Source: Symsagittifera roscoffensis | Taxonomy: Eukaryota > Xenacoelomorpha > Acoela > Convolutidae | Length of the DNA: 64,000 nt | Assembly (NCBI RefSeq): GCF_963678635.1 | Contig: NC_087068.1 | Span: forward strand, 36,343,436-36,407,435 | Direction of reading: 5' to 3' | In this document: in pieces, positions 20,960 through 33,680 of the stretch | How the letters are laid out: every line of letters starts with the position of its first letter | Numbering within the stretch: position 1 is the stretch's first letter | Translations under genes and position numbers: made by a program | Notes under the pieces: generated by a model | Database searches by the model: none | Seen by the model: only the letters and a program-made list of their open reading frames with translations | What the model was told of the DNA's origin: nothing

Positions 20960-22621
20960 TTAAAAAATCCAACGTTACGACAAACAGTCATAAATCAACA
21001 GTAAAACCTTCTGTTGCACAAAAATATTCACAACTGGACTACCTACGTTTCGACCAGTAACAAAACCATCATACAAACGGCAAAGAAATAATTTTGCAGA
21101 ACATAATTATTACTACGTAAATGGACCAAAAACGACAAAAGCTAAAACAAATACTCACAACCGATTTTAAACTCAGTAAGTTTTCATGACCAACCACGAT
21201 GCTCACAAGAACAAAATGGAAGCTACTCATTTTTCAACAACGTAAAAACAATACAAATGAAATATCGACCAAAAAATTAAGCTCATCATTACGCACAAAA
21301 ATATTTTTCATCAGATGATGACGAGAACTATAATCAGAATCATCAAGGATTTTCCTCAAACCAAAGGCCTCGTTTTTACAGTTTTGAGCAACCAGATGTT
21401 TTCAAACCATGCAAACAAAATGAACAGATAGGACAACCTAGAACTAATCCAACACCTTACAATAACAATTTTCAACAACAAAACCCAGTTAATACACATT
21501 CATATCAACCAACTCAGATGCAAAATGAAATCTCAATACCATTTAGTTTACAACAACACAAAATAACAAAAAGCCAACTAACAAAAATTTCTCAAATGCC
21601 ACACGGCGCAGAACTTTTACAAATGACTATGAATCCATACCTAATGGGTGGATCATCAATAACATCAAATAAACCACTAATGGTATTCACAGGCACAGAT
21701 CCAGAATACTCTGTAGAAGATTATCTAAATGCAGTCACAGCAAATTTAGTTCTAAATATAGGACTTGAACCAGTAAACACAGCTTCAATCCAAATTACCT
21801 TTTATGTAGCAGCTCAAAAATGGTTTTTAGCCTTACATATAGAAATAAAATCAGATTGGAAAAGATTCACCCAAGAACTGTCGAAAATGTTTTACTCAGA
21901 AAGAAACAAACAACATCAAAGAGTTTCATGCAATGAAATTCGTAGACTACCCAATGAAGCAATAAAATAACTTGCAGTAAGATTTGAAACATTAGTCCAA
22001 AATGCGTATTCACTCAACACTCATGATTATGAAAAGACAAAGATGACAGAAATTTTAATGATGACTCTAATATCTGAATTACAAAAATTAGCAATAAAAA
22101 AGAGACTATCACATCCTTCCTCAATCCGAGAACCTGATTTAGATTTTAGGAAACTAGTAGATAAACTAGAACAAGCAGAAATACCTACAATCACAATTAA
22201 ATTAGAAGGAACCGAAAACTTTAAAATTTCAATATGTAAATAACATCCAAACCACTACTTCACACATAAACAAAATCAACGACTCTTATACCATTTTATC
22301 CAAAAAAAATCACCGAAATTTTAAACATCTACGAGAAAAATCCAAATTTTAAAGCAAACCATCATTCAAAAAATGGTGTAATTATTGTCGACGATACGGA
22401 CACAGTATCGCTGAATGCAGACAAAAAAAAACAAGATAATCAGAATTAAACACAAAAATATAGAGAACCCAACAAATTTTTTCATCAATACATGAAGAAA
22501 GATCAAACTTTACCTAACAAGAACATTCATAGTAATTATAGTTCAGGAAAACCACTTCCGATTAATTCCAATTACTCGAGACAACAATCACTCTATAATA
22601 CGATAGAGGACGATCACCATA
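20960..22621 (+). repeat. gag tandem duplication, unit 2
   Basis: Second copy of 19296-20959. After its end the frame continues into the nucleocapsid tail, which is absent from unit 1. Confidence 0.85.
21518..22440 (+). pseudogene. gag capsid and CCHC nucleocapsid, element 1 copy 2
   Basis: 150 open codons (21518-21970), then the same TAA as in copy 1, then 22043-22243. Knuckle at 22377-22418, again CNYCRRYGHSIAEC. The shared TAA shows the stop predates the duplication. Confidence 0.75.
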
Positions 22622-23110
22622 CCAAAGAAATTCTCAAGATTTTTCATAAAACAGATATAGTCGATCACATAGTCGAAATAGTCAATACAAAAATAACTGC
22701 TCAAGAGCAAATTCAAATCAAACCAAAATTTCGTCAAATGACAGATCCCATTCAAATTCTAGAAATTGAAATTATTCAAATAATAGGTCTAGAAAATTTT
22801 CATACAACCGATATGGAAATAATTCTAATGATCGGAATAGAAACTGCTCAAACAATCAAAATTCCAGATACAAAATAATCGATCACCCAATTATTCAAAC
22901 AATAGATCAAAAAATAAATATTATCGAAATAGATCACGCGATAAGTCACAGAACAAAAATTCAAGCTATAAAAACAGACAACAAAACTACTCCCAATCAC
23001 CACATAGGAAAAAAACAGGTTATCATAATTCACAACAAAACTATAGGAGTAATACAACTAAACATCAAAGACAAATAAATCAAGTACAATAAACTGAAGA
23101 AACTCAACCA
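22492..23110 (+). pseudogene. gag C-terminal basic tail / gag-pol junction, element 1
   Basis: Sequence collinear with the Arg/Asn/Ser/Tyr-rich tail of element 2 (57492-58172), but in mixed frames. It ends at GAAGAAACTCAACCAGACCCCCC just before the protease array. Likely the end of nucleocapsid, binding RNA non-specifically. Confidence 0.5.
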
Positions 23111-23118
23111 GACCCCCC

Positions 23119-23890
23119 GGTATTGATAAAAACGAAAGCACAGAATTGCAATTAAACAAAATCAATTGAGAATTCACGGATAGCGAAAGTGATATTGAAA
23201 ACACAATTTCAATTAACATGAAAAACGTTGGAAATGACTATGAGCCTCTTATATATGAACAACCGATATCTTCTCATTTATATCAAAACAATGAGCAATT
23301 TTTTTCTAAATTATTATTCAAGACCTAGACCCAATAATAAAAATAAATGAAAAAAAAACGAAAATAATAGAAAAAGTAGCAGAAGAAAATTCCACAGAAT
23401 GCTCAAACACTAAAAGTTTTTATCAAAATATACCAAAAGATACACATTTGCAAAAAGAAAAAATATGGACAATCCCACTTCTTTTAGAAAGTTCAAAATC
23501 CAAACAATTGCTAACACCAGACCTTGAAATAGATTTTTTAATAGAATCTGGAGAAAATCAAATATCATAATTATTCCCACTTGGAATGAAATCAAAATTC
23601 TACATCCACAAATGATATACTTCAAAACCACAAGAAGACTAGCAACTGCACAAGGATCAACCCTAACAAACTATGAAAAAAAACAACTCTTGCTTGTTTC
23701 CTTTCGAACAATGGGACAAAGCAATTTCATGAGCAAACCATTTAAACAAAGCTTCCATATCACTGATATAAAACACAATATCATTGGAATACCGTTTGTT
23801 ACTAATTATACACCAACACTAAATATCTTAAATAGTAAAGTTCATATAGAAGACAATTACACAAGAAAGAAAAACACCTCTTTGATTTTC
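23119..23890 (+). pseudogene. Retroviral aspartic protease, array unit 1
   Basis: Protease region with the active-site area changed: the expected DSGAESNII reads ESGENQIS followed by a stop (near 23545), so the catalytic Asp is lost. The open part 23612-24034 carries the C-terminal half (LLVSFRTM, FHITDIKHNIIGIPFV) and continues across the junction into unit 2. Confidence 0.7.
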
Positions 23891-24664
23891 GGTATTGATA
23901 ATAACGAAAGCACAGAATTGCAATTAAACAAAATCAATTGCGAATTGACGGATAGCAAAAGTGATATAGAAAACACAATTTCAATTAACATGATAAACGT
24001 TGGAAATGAATATGAGCCTCTTATATATGAATAACCGATATCTTCTCATTTATATCAAAACAATGACCAAGTTCTTCTAAATTATTATACAAGACCTATA
24101 CCCAATAATAAAAATAAATGAAAAAAAAAACAAAAAATAATAGAAGAAGTAGCTTAAGAAAATTACACGGAATGCTCAAACACGAAAAAAATCTATCAAA
24201 ATATACCAAAAGAAACATATTTGCAAAAAGAAAAAATATGGACAATCCCAGTTCTTTTAGAAAGTCCAAAATCCAATCAATTGCTAACACCAGACCTTGA
24301 AATAGATTTTTTAATAGATTCTGGAGAAAATCTAATATCATATTTAATCCCACTTGGAATGAAATCAAAATTCTACATCCACAAATGATATACTTCAAAA
24401 CAACAAGTAGACTAGCAACTGCACAAGGATCAACCCTAACAAACTATGAAAAAAAAACAACTCTTGCTTGTTTCCTTTCGAACAATGGGACAAAGCAATT
24501 TCATGAGCAAAACATTTAAACAAAGCTTCCATATCACTGATATAAAACACAATATCATTGGAATACCGCTTGTTACTAAATATATACCAACAATAAAAAT
24601 CTTAAACAGTAAAGTTCTTATAGAAGACAAATACACAAGAAAGAAAAACACCTCTTTGACTTTC
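23891..24664 (+). pseudogene. Retroviral aspartic protease, array unit 2
   Basis: Active site reads DFLIDSGEN (about 24306), so Asp-Ser-Gly is kept but the following AE is altered by a frameshift. The C-terminal half is open at 24446-24715 and again crosses the junction. Confidence 0.7.
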
Positions 24665-25436
24665 GGTATTGATAAAAACGAAAGCGCAGAATTGCAATTT
24701 AAAAAAAATCAATAGCGAATTCACGGATAGCGAAAGTGATATAGAAAACACAATTTCAATTAACATGATAAACGTTAGAAATGACTATGAGCCTCTTATT
24801 TATGAACCACCAATATCTTCTCATTTGTATCAAAACATTGACCAACTTCTTCTAAATTAATATACAAGACCTATACCCAATGATAAAAATAAATGGAAAA
24901 AAAACAAAAAATAATAGAAAAAGTAGCTTAAGAAAATTCCACAGAATGCTCAAACACAAAAAATATCTATCAAAACATACCAAAAGATACTCATTTGCAA
25001 AAAGAAAAAATATGGACAACCCCACTTCTTTTAGAAAGTCCAAAATCCAAACAATTGCAAACACCAGACCTTGAAATAGATTTTTTAATAGATTCTAGAG
25101 CAGAATCAAATATCATAAATATTCCCACTTGGAATGATAACAAAATTCTACATCCACAAATGATAAACTTCAAAACAACAAGTAGACTAGCAACTGCACA
25201 AGGATCAACCCTAACAAACTATGAAAAAAAAACTCTTGCTTGTTTCCTTTCGAACAATGGGACAAAGCAATTTCATGAGCAAAACATTTAAACAAAGTTT
25301 CCATATCACTGATATAAAACACAATATCATTGGATAACCGTTTGTTACTAAATATATACCAACAATAAATATCTTAAATAGTAAAGTTCATATAGAAGAC
25401 AAATACACAAGAACGGACAACATCTCTCTGACTTTC
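24665..25436 (+). pseudogene. Retroviral aspartic protease, array unit 3
   Basis: DFLIDSRAESNII at about 25080: the catalytic triplet DSG has become DSR, expected to inactivate the enzyme. Open at 24995-25291. Confidence 0.7.
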
Positions 25437-26206
25437 GGTATTGATAATAACGAAAGCACAGAATTGCAATTAAACAAACTCAATTGCGAATTCACGGATA
25501 GCGAAAGTGATATAGAAAACATAATTTCAATTAACATGATAAACTTTAGAAATGACTATGAGCCTCTTATATATGAACCACCGATATCTTCCCATTTATA
25601 TCAAAACATTGACCTATTTCTTCTAAATTAATATAGAAGACCTATAACCAATAATAAAAAAAATGAAAAAAAAAACAAAAAATAATAGAGGAAGTAGCTT
25701 AAAAAATTCCACAGAATGCTCAAACACAAAAAATATCTATCAAAACATACCAAAAAACACACATTTGCAAAAAGAAAAAATATGGACAATCCCACTTCTT
25801 TTAGAAAGTCCAAAATCCAAACAATTGCAAACACTAGACCTTGAAATAGATTTTTTAATAGATTCTAGAGCAGAATCAAATATCATAAATTTTCCCACTT
25901 GGAATGAAAACAAAATTCTACATCCACAAATGATATACTTCAAAACCACAAGAAGACTAGCAACTGCACAAGGATCAACCCTAACAAACTATGAAAAAAA
26001 ACAACTCTTGCTTGTTTCCTTTCGAACAATGGGACAAAGCAATTTCATGAGCAAACCATTTAAACAAAGCTTCCATATCACTGATATAAAACACAATATC
26101 ATTGGAATACCGTTTGTTACTAAATATACACCAACACTAAATATCTTAAATAGTAAAGTTCATATAGAAGACAAATACACAAGAAAGAAAAACACTTCTT
26201 TGACTT
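25437..26206 (+). pseudogene. Retroviral aspartic protease, array unit 4
   Basis: The longest open unit: 25663-26283 (206 codons) covers the whole protease and the first residues beyond. It shares the DSR mutation with unit 3, which indicates these two units are closest relatives. The sequence IIGIPFVTKY near the end fits the retropepsin ILG/IIG motif. Confidence 0.72.
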
Positions 26207-26300
26207 TTTTTCAAAGAATAAACAAACAACCACCATTTTTCTCAAAGTTTTCCTCATTTATAATCAGGAACGAATACACCTGAAACCACTATCAAGAAAC

Positions 26301-27490
26301 ATGTATAACTTTTCAATCAAACAAACTCACCAATATGATAAAGAGCAAAACAAACCACATCTCTTTATGTCTGACCTTGAGTTCAGATCAATTCACAAAT
26401 GTTTCCGAGTAACAATTTCATCTATTAAATACATGAAAGACTCAAGCTCTGATATAAAAATTCTGCCACTAGGACTCTTAGGTTATTGTGAAACTAACGC
26501 GACAATTTCTCCCACAAAAGAATTAACGTATCGAGTAAATAAAATTTTACAACTATTAGATATATGTCAATCAACAACTCTTGATGCAGAATTGTCAGTT
26601 AATAATATTTTACGCAATGAAAAACGAAATACAGATTTTTTCACAAAAACTTCCTATTTCAAACCAACATTTCAAATTTCCAAATAAACAAAAGAACAGC
26701 AAAAATTTCTAATAATGTTTAATTTTCACCACTCTCAGATAACACAAAAAGAATTCGAACAACTAGCAGACCTATTATTAAAATACCCACAACTTTACGC
26801 AAAATCAAAATTTGATGTAGGAAAAATAAATTCACCATTACATTTACCCCTGAAACCTGACGCAGTTTTCAAAAAACAACGAGCAAGTAAAGTCCCAATT
26901 CATTTCTAAGATAAAGTTAACCAATTACTTGAAGTTCTAGAACAATATGAAATCATGTCTCCAGTAAATATAGAAGAACAGCCAAACTGTAACACATTCA
27001 TAAACCCCGTTATCATTTTAGAAAAAGGAGAATCATTAATACTCGTTCTAGATGCAAGATTTTTAAATTCACTAATTGATGAATCTAAATCTAACTGGCC
27101 TATTGAACCAAATCAAGTAATTTTCACAAGGATAAACGGTAAATACCTTACAACAGCCGATATGAATAGTGCATATAATCAAATGCCACTAGATGAACAA
27201 TCACGACGATTAACAGAATTCGTGATTGGAAATCAAAAACATAAATTTAACAGATTATTCTATGGAACTTCCATAGGACCAGCAGCTTTCTCAGTGTTTA
27301 TGAGTAAAATTTTCAGACCACTCATACTCATGAAAAACGCGATTGCATATTTGGACGATGTTTTCATGCAATCGCAAACCAAGGAAGAAATGTTCACAGT
27401 TTTAGAGAACTATCATCAGATATTAATACACAAAAACATGAAAGCAGCCCCAGATAAATCACATTTCTTTCTAACACGTGTAAAGTTTTA
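26301..27490 (+). pseudogene. Reverse transcriptase, element 1 pol unit A
   Basis: 26301-26687 (pre-RT, with a GLLGYCE block), 26715-26909 and 26955-27536 together give a Ty3/gypsy-like RT broken by two stops. Motifs: TADMNSAYNQMPLDE (first catalytic Asp), FNRLFYGTSIGPAAF, and YLDDVF at about 27350 (catalytic YxDD). The end of RT, from the FLGHII block to the start of RNase H, is deleted at 27487. Confidence 0.82.
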
Positions 27491-28215
27491 TGCTATGTGC
27501 GACGCATCCAATTTGGCATCGGCGCAGCATTATTAAAATCTCACAATAGAACAAATAGAATAAACCTCATCTCAGCCAACTCTAGGCTATTTACACAAGC
27601 TGAACTTAGACTCTCTACCCTTATGAGAGAATGCACAGCTTTAATATATAAACCTACAGAATATGAGCTTTTAATACCTGGATCTAAACATCCAACAGTT
27701 TTATTTACAGACCAATAATTTTTCTCTTTACACAAAAATCAAACCCAAACCATAGAATTTACAGATTTCAACTTATTTTAATGAAAGTTCCAAACTTACT
27801 TATAGCTTGGACAGCAGTAAAGAATCTTGCACTACCCTACACTCTCAGTAGAAAAACACCACCTGAATTATTCTCACAAAAAACAACAGTTGAAATACCA
27901 CAAAACAGAAAACTTTTCCTTGCAAAAGATAAAACATCACCGAGATTACAATGCAAATATGCATTAAAATCTGATGTAGAACAATCACAAATAAATAATC
28001 TACATTATTTTACACTATATCTAGATTGTCAAAACAAACACTACATTCAAACCGATACCATACTCTACTTGGATAAAAAACAATACACAACAAAAACCAC
28101 TCAAACAGAAGCTATACAAAAAAGATTTTTGCCCTTAATAGAGAAAGAAAATCTCACTGATAAGGTAATTTATCAGGCTCACCAAACACTGATTCAAAAT
28201 ATACAATTAGCCATG
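27491..28215 (+). pseudogene. RNase H and linker, element 1 pol unit A
   Basis: YAMCDASN at the deletion point opens the RNase H domain (first catalytic Asp), then FTQAELRLSTLMRECTA (Glu) and SKHPTVLFTDQ (Asp). 27781-28239 follows with NLLIAWTAVKN and the linker to integrase. Frame changes at about 27530 and a stop at 27716 inactivate it. Confidence 0.75.
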
Positions 28216-29260
28216 TTTTTAACCTCCATGACCCACTAGATACAATGCCTCTATCAAAATTGGAACTTGAAAACAAATTTATACCAATAACAGAAAAATT
28301 AACACCCGAACTATTACAAAAACATCAAAACCCTGACCCAGTCATTCGATAGGGCACAAATTTAAAACCAAGTCACTGAAAGCCGATACAACCATACTAG
28401 GAATTAAAACCCTTCTTAGATATTTCAGAAAATTTAACAACACCTCAATCAAGGAAAACACTGATGCTTTAAATACCAAACAGCTCACATCAAAGTACTC
28501 TGCTCACATTTAAATATGATGCGTACAGCTTTTCATACCTCTCACTCTTTACACACTCAAGGACACTCAGGAGCAGAAAAAAAAACATTTTCAAATTTTA
28601 CACCAAATTTTTATTTCCCAAATGCACCAATATGGATAAAAACTTTATGCAATGATTGCATAACACGTCAACTAATCAAACCATACCCAAATCATAAACA
28701 AAACGCAGAAAAACAAGATTTTAAAGTTTTTATTTCAATCACAGAATCTCTCTCGATAGAAAAGGACCAATATCACCATCCTCAGAAGGAAGCTCATTTA
28801 TAATGATGATAGTCGACGCATTCACACACTACGTAGCACTTAACCCAGTACCTCATTGTAATGCTGATTATGAATATACAACACTTTATGAACACTGGAT
28901 AGCAAAGTTCGGTTTACCGAAATCCTTTTTACAGACAAGGGCACTGAATTTATAAGCAACGAAATCATTACACTATGTCACTTATATAACATTAAACACA
29001 AACCACGTACATCTCATGCACCTTGGACTAATGGTTTAGTCGAAGGCATGAACCGTTCACTACAAGAATATCTTAGACGTATCATTAGCGGAAATGACAC
29101 ACGATATGCTCAATGGTCAACAGATGTAAAATTATTCCCACTATCTTATAATTCAAAAACTACAACAACCCTAGGACTATCACCCTATGAAATAGTTTTC
29201 AACCAGAAACCACGGAAACCAATAATGTTCACAGCAAATTCTTCGAAAAATGCATAAGGT
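28216..29260 (+). pseudogene. Integrase, element 1 pol unit A
   Basis: Zinc-binding part in 28516-28803 with GHSGAEK, NFYFPNAPIWIK and CNDC; catalytic core with VDAFTHYVAL (first Asp, about 28811), TDKGTEF (second Asp; a frameshift just before), HAPWTNGLVEGMN (Glu, about 29045) and SPYEIVFNQKPRKP. Several stops and frameshifts. Only unit A keeps this region. Confidence 0.78.
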
Positions 29261-30000
29261 TATTGCCAACCAACTAAAGAATCAGTATGTTACAATTTAC
29301 CACTAAACCCACGAAGAAGATCATTTTCATCATCCACAAATCTTAAAACTAGCCTCCGGAACACACACCGAATGGATTTTAAACACAGACAAAAAAACGA
29401 ATTTACCAGAAAGAAACGAAAAAACTATTACAAAATCAAAACATCATTTCCCAAATAAATTCTCAATTTACCCCAGCTACAAATTTGAAAGTCGGAACAT
29501 ATGTCTTAATTCCAAATTTTACAAGAGAAAAGGAATTTTTTAGAAATTACAACCACACCGAAGAGAACCATATCAAAAAATTGATAAAACCACGGATGTA
29601 ACATAAAAACTTACAGGTTTGAACAAAAAAGAAATCGTTCAACATCGAAACAATCTCTTACCTTACTACCCAATAGAGTGCGCACTTCGAGAACTTACTC
29701 AATTATCAATTTTTACAGGACTTAAAGTCATTCAAAATAGTTCAGAATAAAATCAAAATCAAAACATTGATATGCAAATCATACAAAAACAATTAGATAA
29801 AAAAGAAAAAGAACTTCCCAAACAAATATCAAAAAACGTAGACAACAAAAAGATTTCTCAAGCAGAAAGAAAAAATCTAAAATTAGAAAAAAAATACCAC
29901 AAGATCAAAAAGAAAAATCCCCACATAGGCAATCATCGCGACTTCAAAATTAGCCACGAAAATATTACAAAACATTCATCCCACAATCTAAAATAACAAA
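29261..30000 (+). pseudogene. Integrase C-terminal and Lys-rich pol tail, unit A
   Basis: 29261-29760 reads, with stops, LKVGTYVLIPNF and HRNNLLPYYPIE, like the C-terminal DNA-binding part of Ty3/gypsy integrases. 29772-29996 (74 codons) is a Lys/Glu-rich, probably helical tail. Element 2 has the same order at 62290-62850. Confidence 0.55.
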
Positions 30001-30089
30001 GAAAAATGAATTTCAAAAACCACTTTAAATTCAATAACTTTTTCTTCTTTTGAAGATAATTTCATTGCCCAAATATTTTCTCAAAACTC

Positions 30090-31832
30090 TTGCTTGTTCC
30101 TTTTCGAACAATGGAACAAAGCAATTTCATGAGCCAACCGTTTAAACAAAGCTTCCATATCACTGATATAAAACACAATATCATTGGAATACCGTTTGTT
30201 ACTAAATATATACCAACAATAAATATCTTAAATAGTAAAGTTCTTATAGAAGACAAATACACAAGAATGAAAAACACCTCTTTGACTTTTTTTCAAAGAA
30301 TAAACAAACAACCACCGGTTTTCTCAAAGTTTATCTTCATTTATAATCAGGAACGAATACACCTGAAACCACTATCAAGAAAATTGTATAACTTTTCAAT
30401 CAAACAAACTCACCAATATGATAAAGAGCAAAACAAACCACATCTCTTTATGTCTGACCTTGAGTTCAGATCAATTCACAAATGTTTCCGAGTAACAATT
30501 TCATCTATTAAATACATGAAAGACTCAAGCTCTGATATAAAAATTCTGCCACTAGGACTCTTAGGTTATTGTGAAACTAACGCGACAATTTCTCCCACAA
30601 AAGAATTAACGTATCGAGTAAATAAAATTTTACAACTATTAGATATATGTCAATCAACAACTCTTGATGCAGAATTGTCAATTAATAATATTTTAAGCAA
30701 TGAAAAACGAAATACAGATTTTTTCACAAAAACTTCCTATTTCAAACCAACATTTCAAATTTCGAAATAAACAAATAACAGCAAAAATTTCTAATAATGT
30801 TTAATTTTCAACACTCTCAGATAACACAAAAAGAATTCGAACAACTAGCAGACCTATTATTAAAAAACCCAAAAGTTTACGCAAAATCAAAATTTGATGT
30901 AGGAAAAATAAAATCATCATTACATTTACCCCTGAAACCTGACGCAGTTTTCAAAAAACAACGAGCAAGTAAAGTCGCAATTCACTTCCAAGATAAAGTT
31001 AACCGATTACTTGAAGTTCTAGAACAATATGAAATCATGTCTCCAGTAAATACAGAAGAACAGCCAAAATGTAACACATTCATAAACCCCGTTATCAGTT
31101 TAGCAAAAGGAGAATCATTAATACTCGTTTTAGATGCAAGATTTTTAAATTCACTCATTGATAAATCTAAATGTAACTGGCCTATTGAACCAAATCAAGT
31201 AATTTTCACAAGGATAAACGGTAAATACCTTACAACAGCCGATATGAATAGTGCATATAATCAAATGCCACTAGATGAACAATCAAGACGATTAACACAA
31301 TTTGTTATTGGAAATCAACAATCCGAATTCAACAGATTATTCTATGGAATTTCCATAGGACCAGCAGCATTTTCCGAATTTATGAGTAAAAATTTCAGAC
31401 CATTACTACTCAATAAAAATGCAATTACATATTTAGATGATTTTTTTTATGCAATCACAAACAAAAGACGAAATATTTACTGTCTTAGAAAAATATCATC
31501 AAATTCTACTACAAGAAAATATTAAAGCAGCCCCAGATAAACCACACTTTTTTCTAAAACGAGTACAATTCTTTGGGCATATTATAGAAAGAAACACTTT
31601 TGCTCCATTGAAATCTCGTAAAAACGCAATCCAAAAACTCCAACCACCTTCAAATAAGAAAAAAATACAAGAATTCCTTGGAATGTTAAACTTCTTAAGT
31701 AAATACGTATACAAAATGCAGTTATACTTAAGACCATTTTACAACATCCTTAGACAACAAAATAATTTCGAATGGACAACAGAACATCAAAAGCAATTCG
31801 AAGAGATAAAAACTCTTCTCACTGAACAATAA
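30090..31832 (+). pseudogene. Protease end and reverse transcriptase, element 1 pol unit B
   Basis: 30090-30770 (226 codons) holds the protease end and pre-RT; 30797-31525 (242 codons) is the best-preserved RT stretch in the window, with PLHLPLK-like entry, NTFINPV, LDARFLN, TADMNSAYNQMPLDE, FNRLFYGISIGPAAF and YLDDFF, then a frameshift in a T-run near 31440; 31437-31832 completes RT and the tether (QFFGHIIERN, EFLGMLNFLSKYV, FEWTTEHQ). Confidence 0.82.
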
Positions 31833-32626
31833 TCAAACACTATCCCAAATCCCGATCAACCATTTTATGCTATGTGCGACGCATCCAATTTGGCATCGGC
31901 GCAGCATTATTAAAATCTCACAATAGAACAAATAAAATAAACCTCCTTTCAGCCAACTCTAGGCTATTTACACAAGCTGAACTTAGACTCTCTACCCTTA
32001 TGAGAGAATGCACAGCTATAATATATAAACCTACAGAGTATGAGCTTTTAATACTTGGATCTAAACATCCAACAGTTTTATTTACAGACCAAAAATTTTT
32101 CTCCCTACACAAAATCAAACCCAAACCATAGAGTTTACAGATTTCAACTTATTTTAATGAAAGTTCCAAATTTACATATAGCTTGGACAGCAGTAAAGAA
32201 TCTTGCGCTACCCGACACTCTCAGTAGAAAAACACTACCTGAATTTTTTGTCACAAAAAACAACAGTTGAAATACCACAAAACAGAAATTTTTTCATTGC
32301 AAAAGATGAAACATCACCGAGATTACAATGCAAATATGCATTAAAATCTGATGTAGAACAATCACAAATAAATAACCTACATTATTTTCCACTATATCTA
32401 GATTGTCAAAACAAACACTACGAAGTAGATTTACTAGGAACATCTACATTCGAACCGATACCATACTCTACTTGGATAAAAAACAATACACAACAAAAAA
32501 CACTCAAACAGAAGCTATACAGAAAAGATTTTTGCCCTTAATAGAGAAAGAAAATCTCACTGATAAGGTAAATTTATCAGGCCCACCAAATACTGATTCA
32601 AAATATACAATTAACCATGTTTTTAA
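31833..32626 (+). pseudogene. RNase H and linker, element 1 pol unit B
   Basis: After a TAA at 31830 comes PFYAMCDASN, QAELRLSTLMRECTA and HPTVLFTDQ, the RNase H acid residues in order, with a frameshift at about 31890. 32203-32672 carries the linker. Confidence 0.75.
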
Positions 32627-33009
32627 CCTGTTTAGTCGAAGGCATGAACCGTTCACTACACGAATATCTTAGACGTATCATTAGCGGAAATGACACACGA
32701 TATGCTCAATGGTCAACAGATGTAAAATTATTCCCACTATCTTATAATTCACAAATTACAACAACCCTAGGAATATCACCCTATGAAATTGTTTTCAACC
32801 AGAAACGACGGAAACCAATAATGTTCACAGCAAATTCTTCGAAAAATGCACAAGGTTATTGCCAACCAACTAAAGAATCAATATGTTACAATTTACAACT
32901 AAACCCACGATCATTTTCATCATCCACAAATCTTAAAACTAGCCTCCGGAACACACAACGAATGGATTTGAAACAGAGACAAAAAACAACGAAATTTACC
33001 AGAAAGTAA
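32627..33009 (+). pseudogene. Integrase remnant (deleted core), element 1 pol unit B
   Basis: Linker sequence is fused directly to LVEGMNRSLHEYLRR: only the last catalytic Glu and the region behind it remain. 33010-33680 is the pol tail with stops. Confidence 0.75.
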
Positions 33010-33680
33010 CGAAAAAACTTTTACAAAATCAAAACATCGATTCACAAATAAATTCTCAATTTACCCCAGCTACAAATTTAAAAGTCGGAACATATGTCTT
33101 AATTACAAATTTTACAACAGAAAAGGAATTTCTTAGAAATTACAACCACACCGAAAAGAACCATATCAAAAAATTGATAAACCCACGGATGTAACATACA
33201 AATTTACAGGCTTGAACAAAAAAGAAATCGTTCAACATCGAAACAATCTTTTACCTTACTACCCAATAGAGTACGCACTTCGAGAACTTACTCAATTATT
33301 CTTTTTTTACAGGACTTAAAGTCATTCAAAATAGTTCAGAACAAAATCAAAATCAAAACATTGATATGCAAATCATACAAAAACAATTAGATAAAAAAGA
33401 AAAAGAACTTCCCAAACAAATATCAAAAAACGGAAACAACAAAAAAATTTCTCAAACAGAAAGAAAAAATTGAAAATTAGAAAAAAAACACCACAAGATC
33501 AAAAGGAAAAATCCTCACATAGGCAATCATCGCGATTTCAAAAATAGCCACGAAAAGATTACAAAACATTCATCCCCCAATCTAAATTAATAAAGAAAGT
33601 AGAATTTCAAAAACCACTTTAAACTCAATAACATTTTCTTCTCTTGAAGATAATTTCATTGCCCGAATATTTTCTCAAAA

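Larger units (their letters stand above)
23119..26206 (+). repeat. Four tandem copies of the protease region (~772-bp units)
   Basis: Units 23119-23890, 23891-24664, 24665-25436 and 25437-26206 each begin GGTATTGATAA and contain the spacer plus the protease domain. At each internal junction the protease end (CTCTTTGACTTT) is fused to the unit start (CGGTATTGAT); only the last unit runs on into RT (TTTTTTCAAAGAAT). Element 2 has one copy of this region, so the array is an amplification within element 1. Confidence 0.88.
26005..30086 (+). repeat. pol tandem duplication, unit A
   Basis: Repeated at 30087-33680 with offset 4082 through the RT part. The unit starts inside the protease (CTCTTGCTTG) and ends after pol (ATATTTTCTCAAAA). 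It lacks about 296 bp at 27487 compared with unit B. Confidence 0.85.
30087..33680 (+). repeat. pol tandem duplication, unit B
   Basis: Second copy of 26005-30086. It keeps the RT-RNase H joint missing in unit A but lacks about 815 bp at 32627, which removes the integrase zinc-binding domain and the first two catalytic Asp. Confidence 0.85.

Noticed and set aside
23410-25949. Minus-strand Phe/Leu-rich frames across the protease array
   Set aside because: Antisense of Lys/Asn-rich coding sequence; they repeat with the array unit and look membrane-like only because AAA/AAT read backwards give TTT/ATT.
23119-26206. CRISPR-like or centromeric satellite reading of the four-unit array
   Set aside because: Units are 772 bp, coding, and belong to one retroelement; there are no short repeats with unique spacers.
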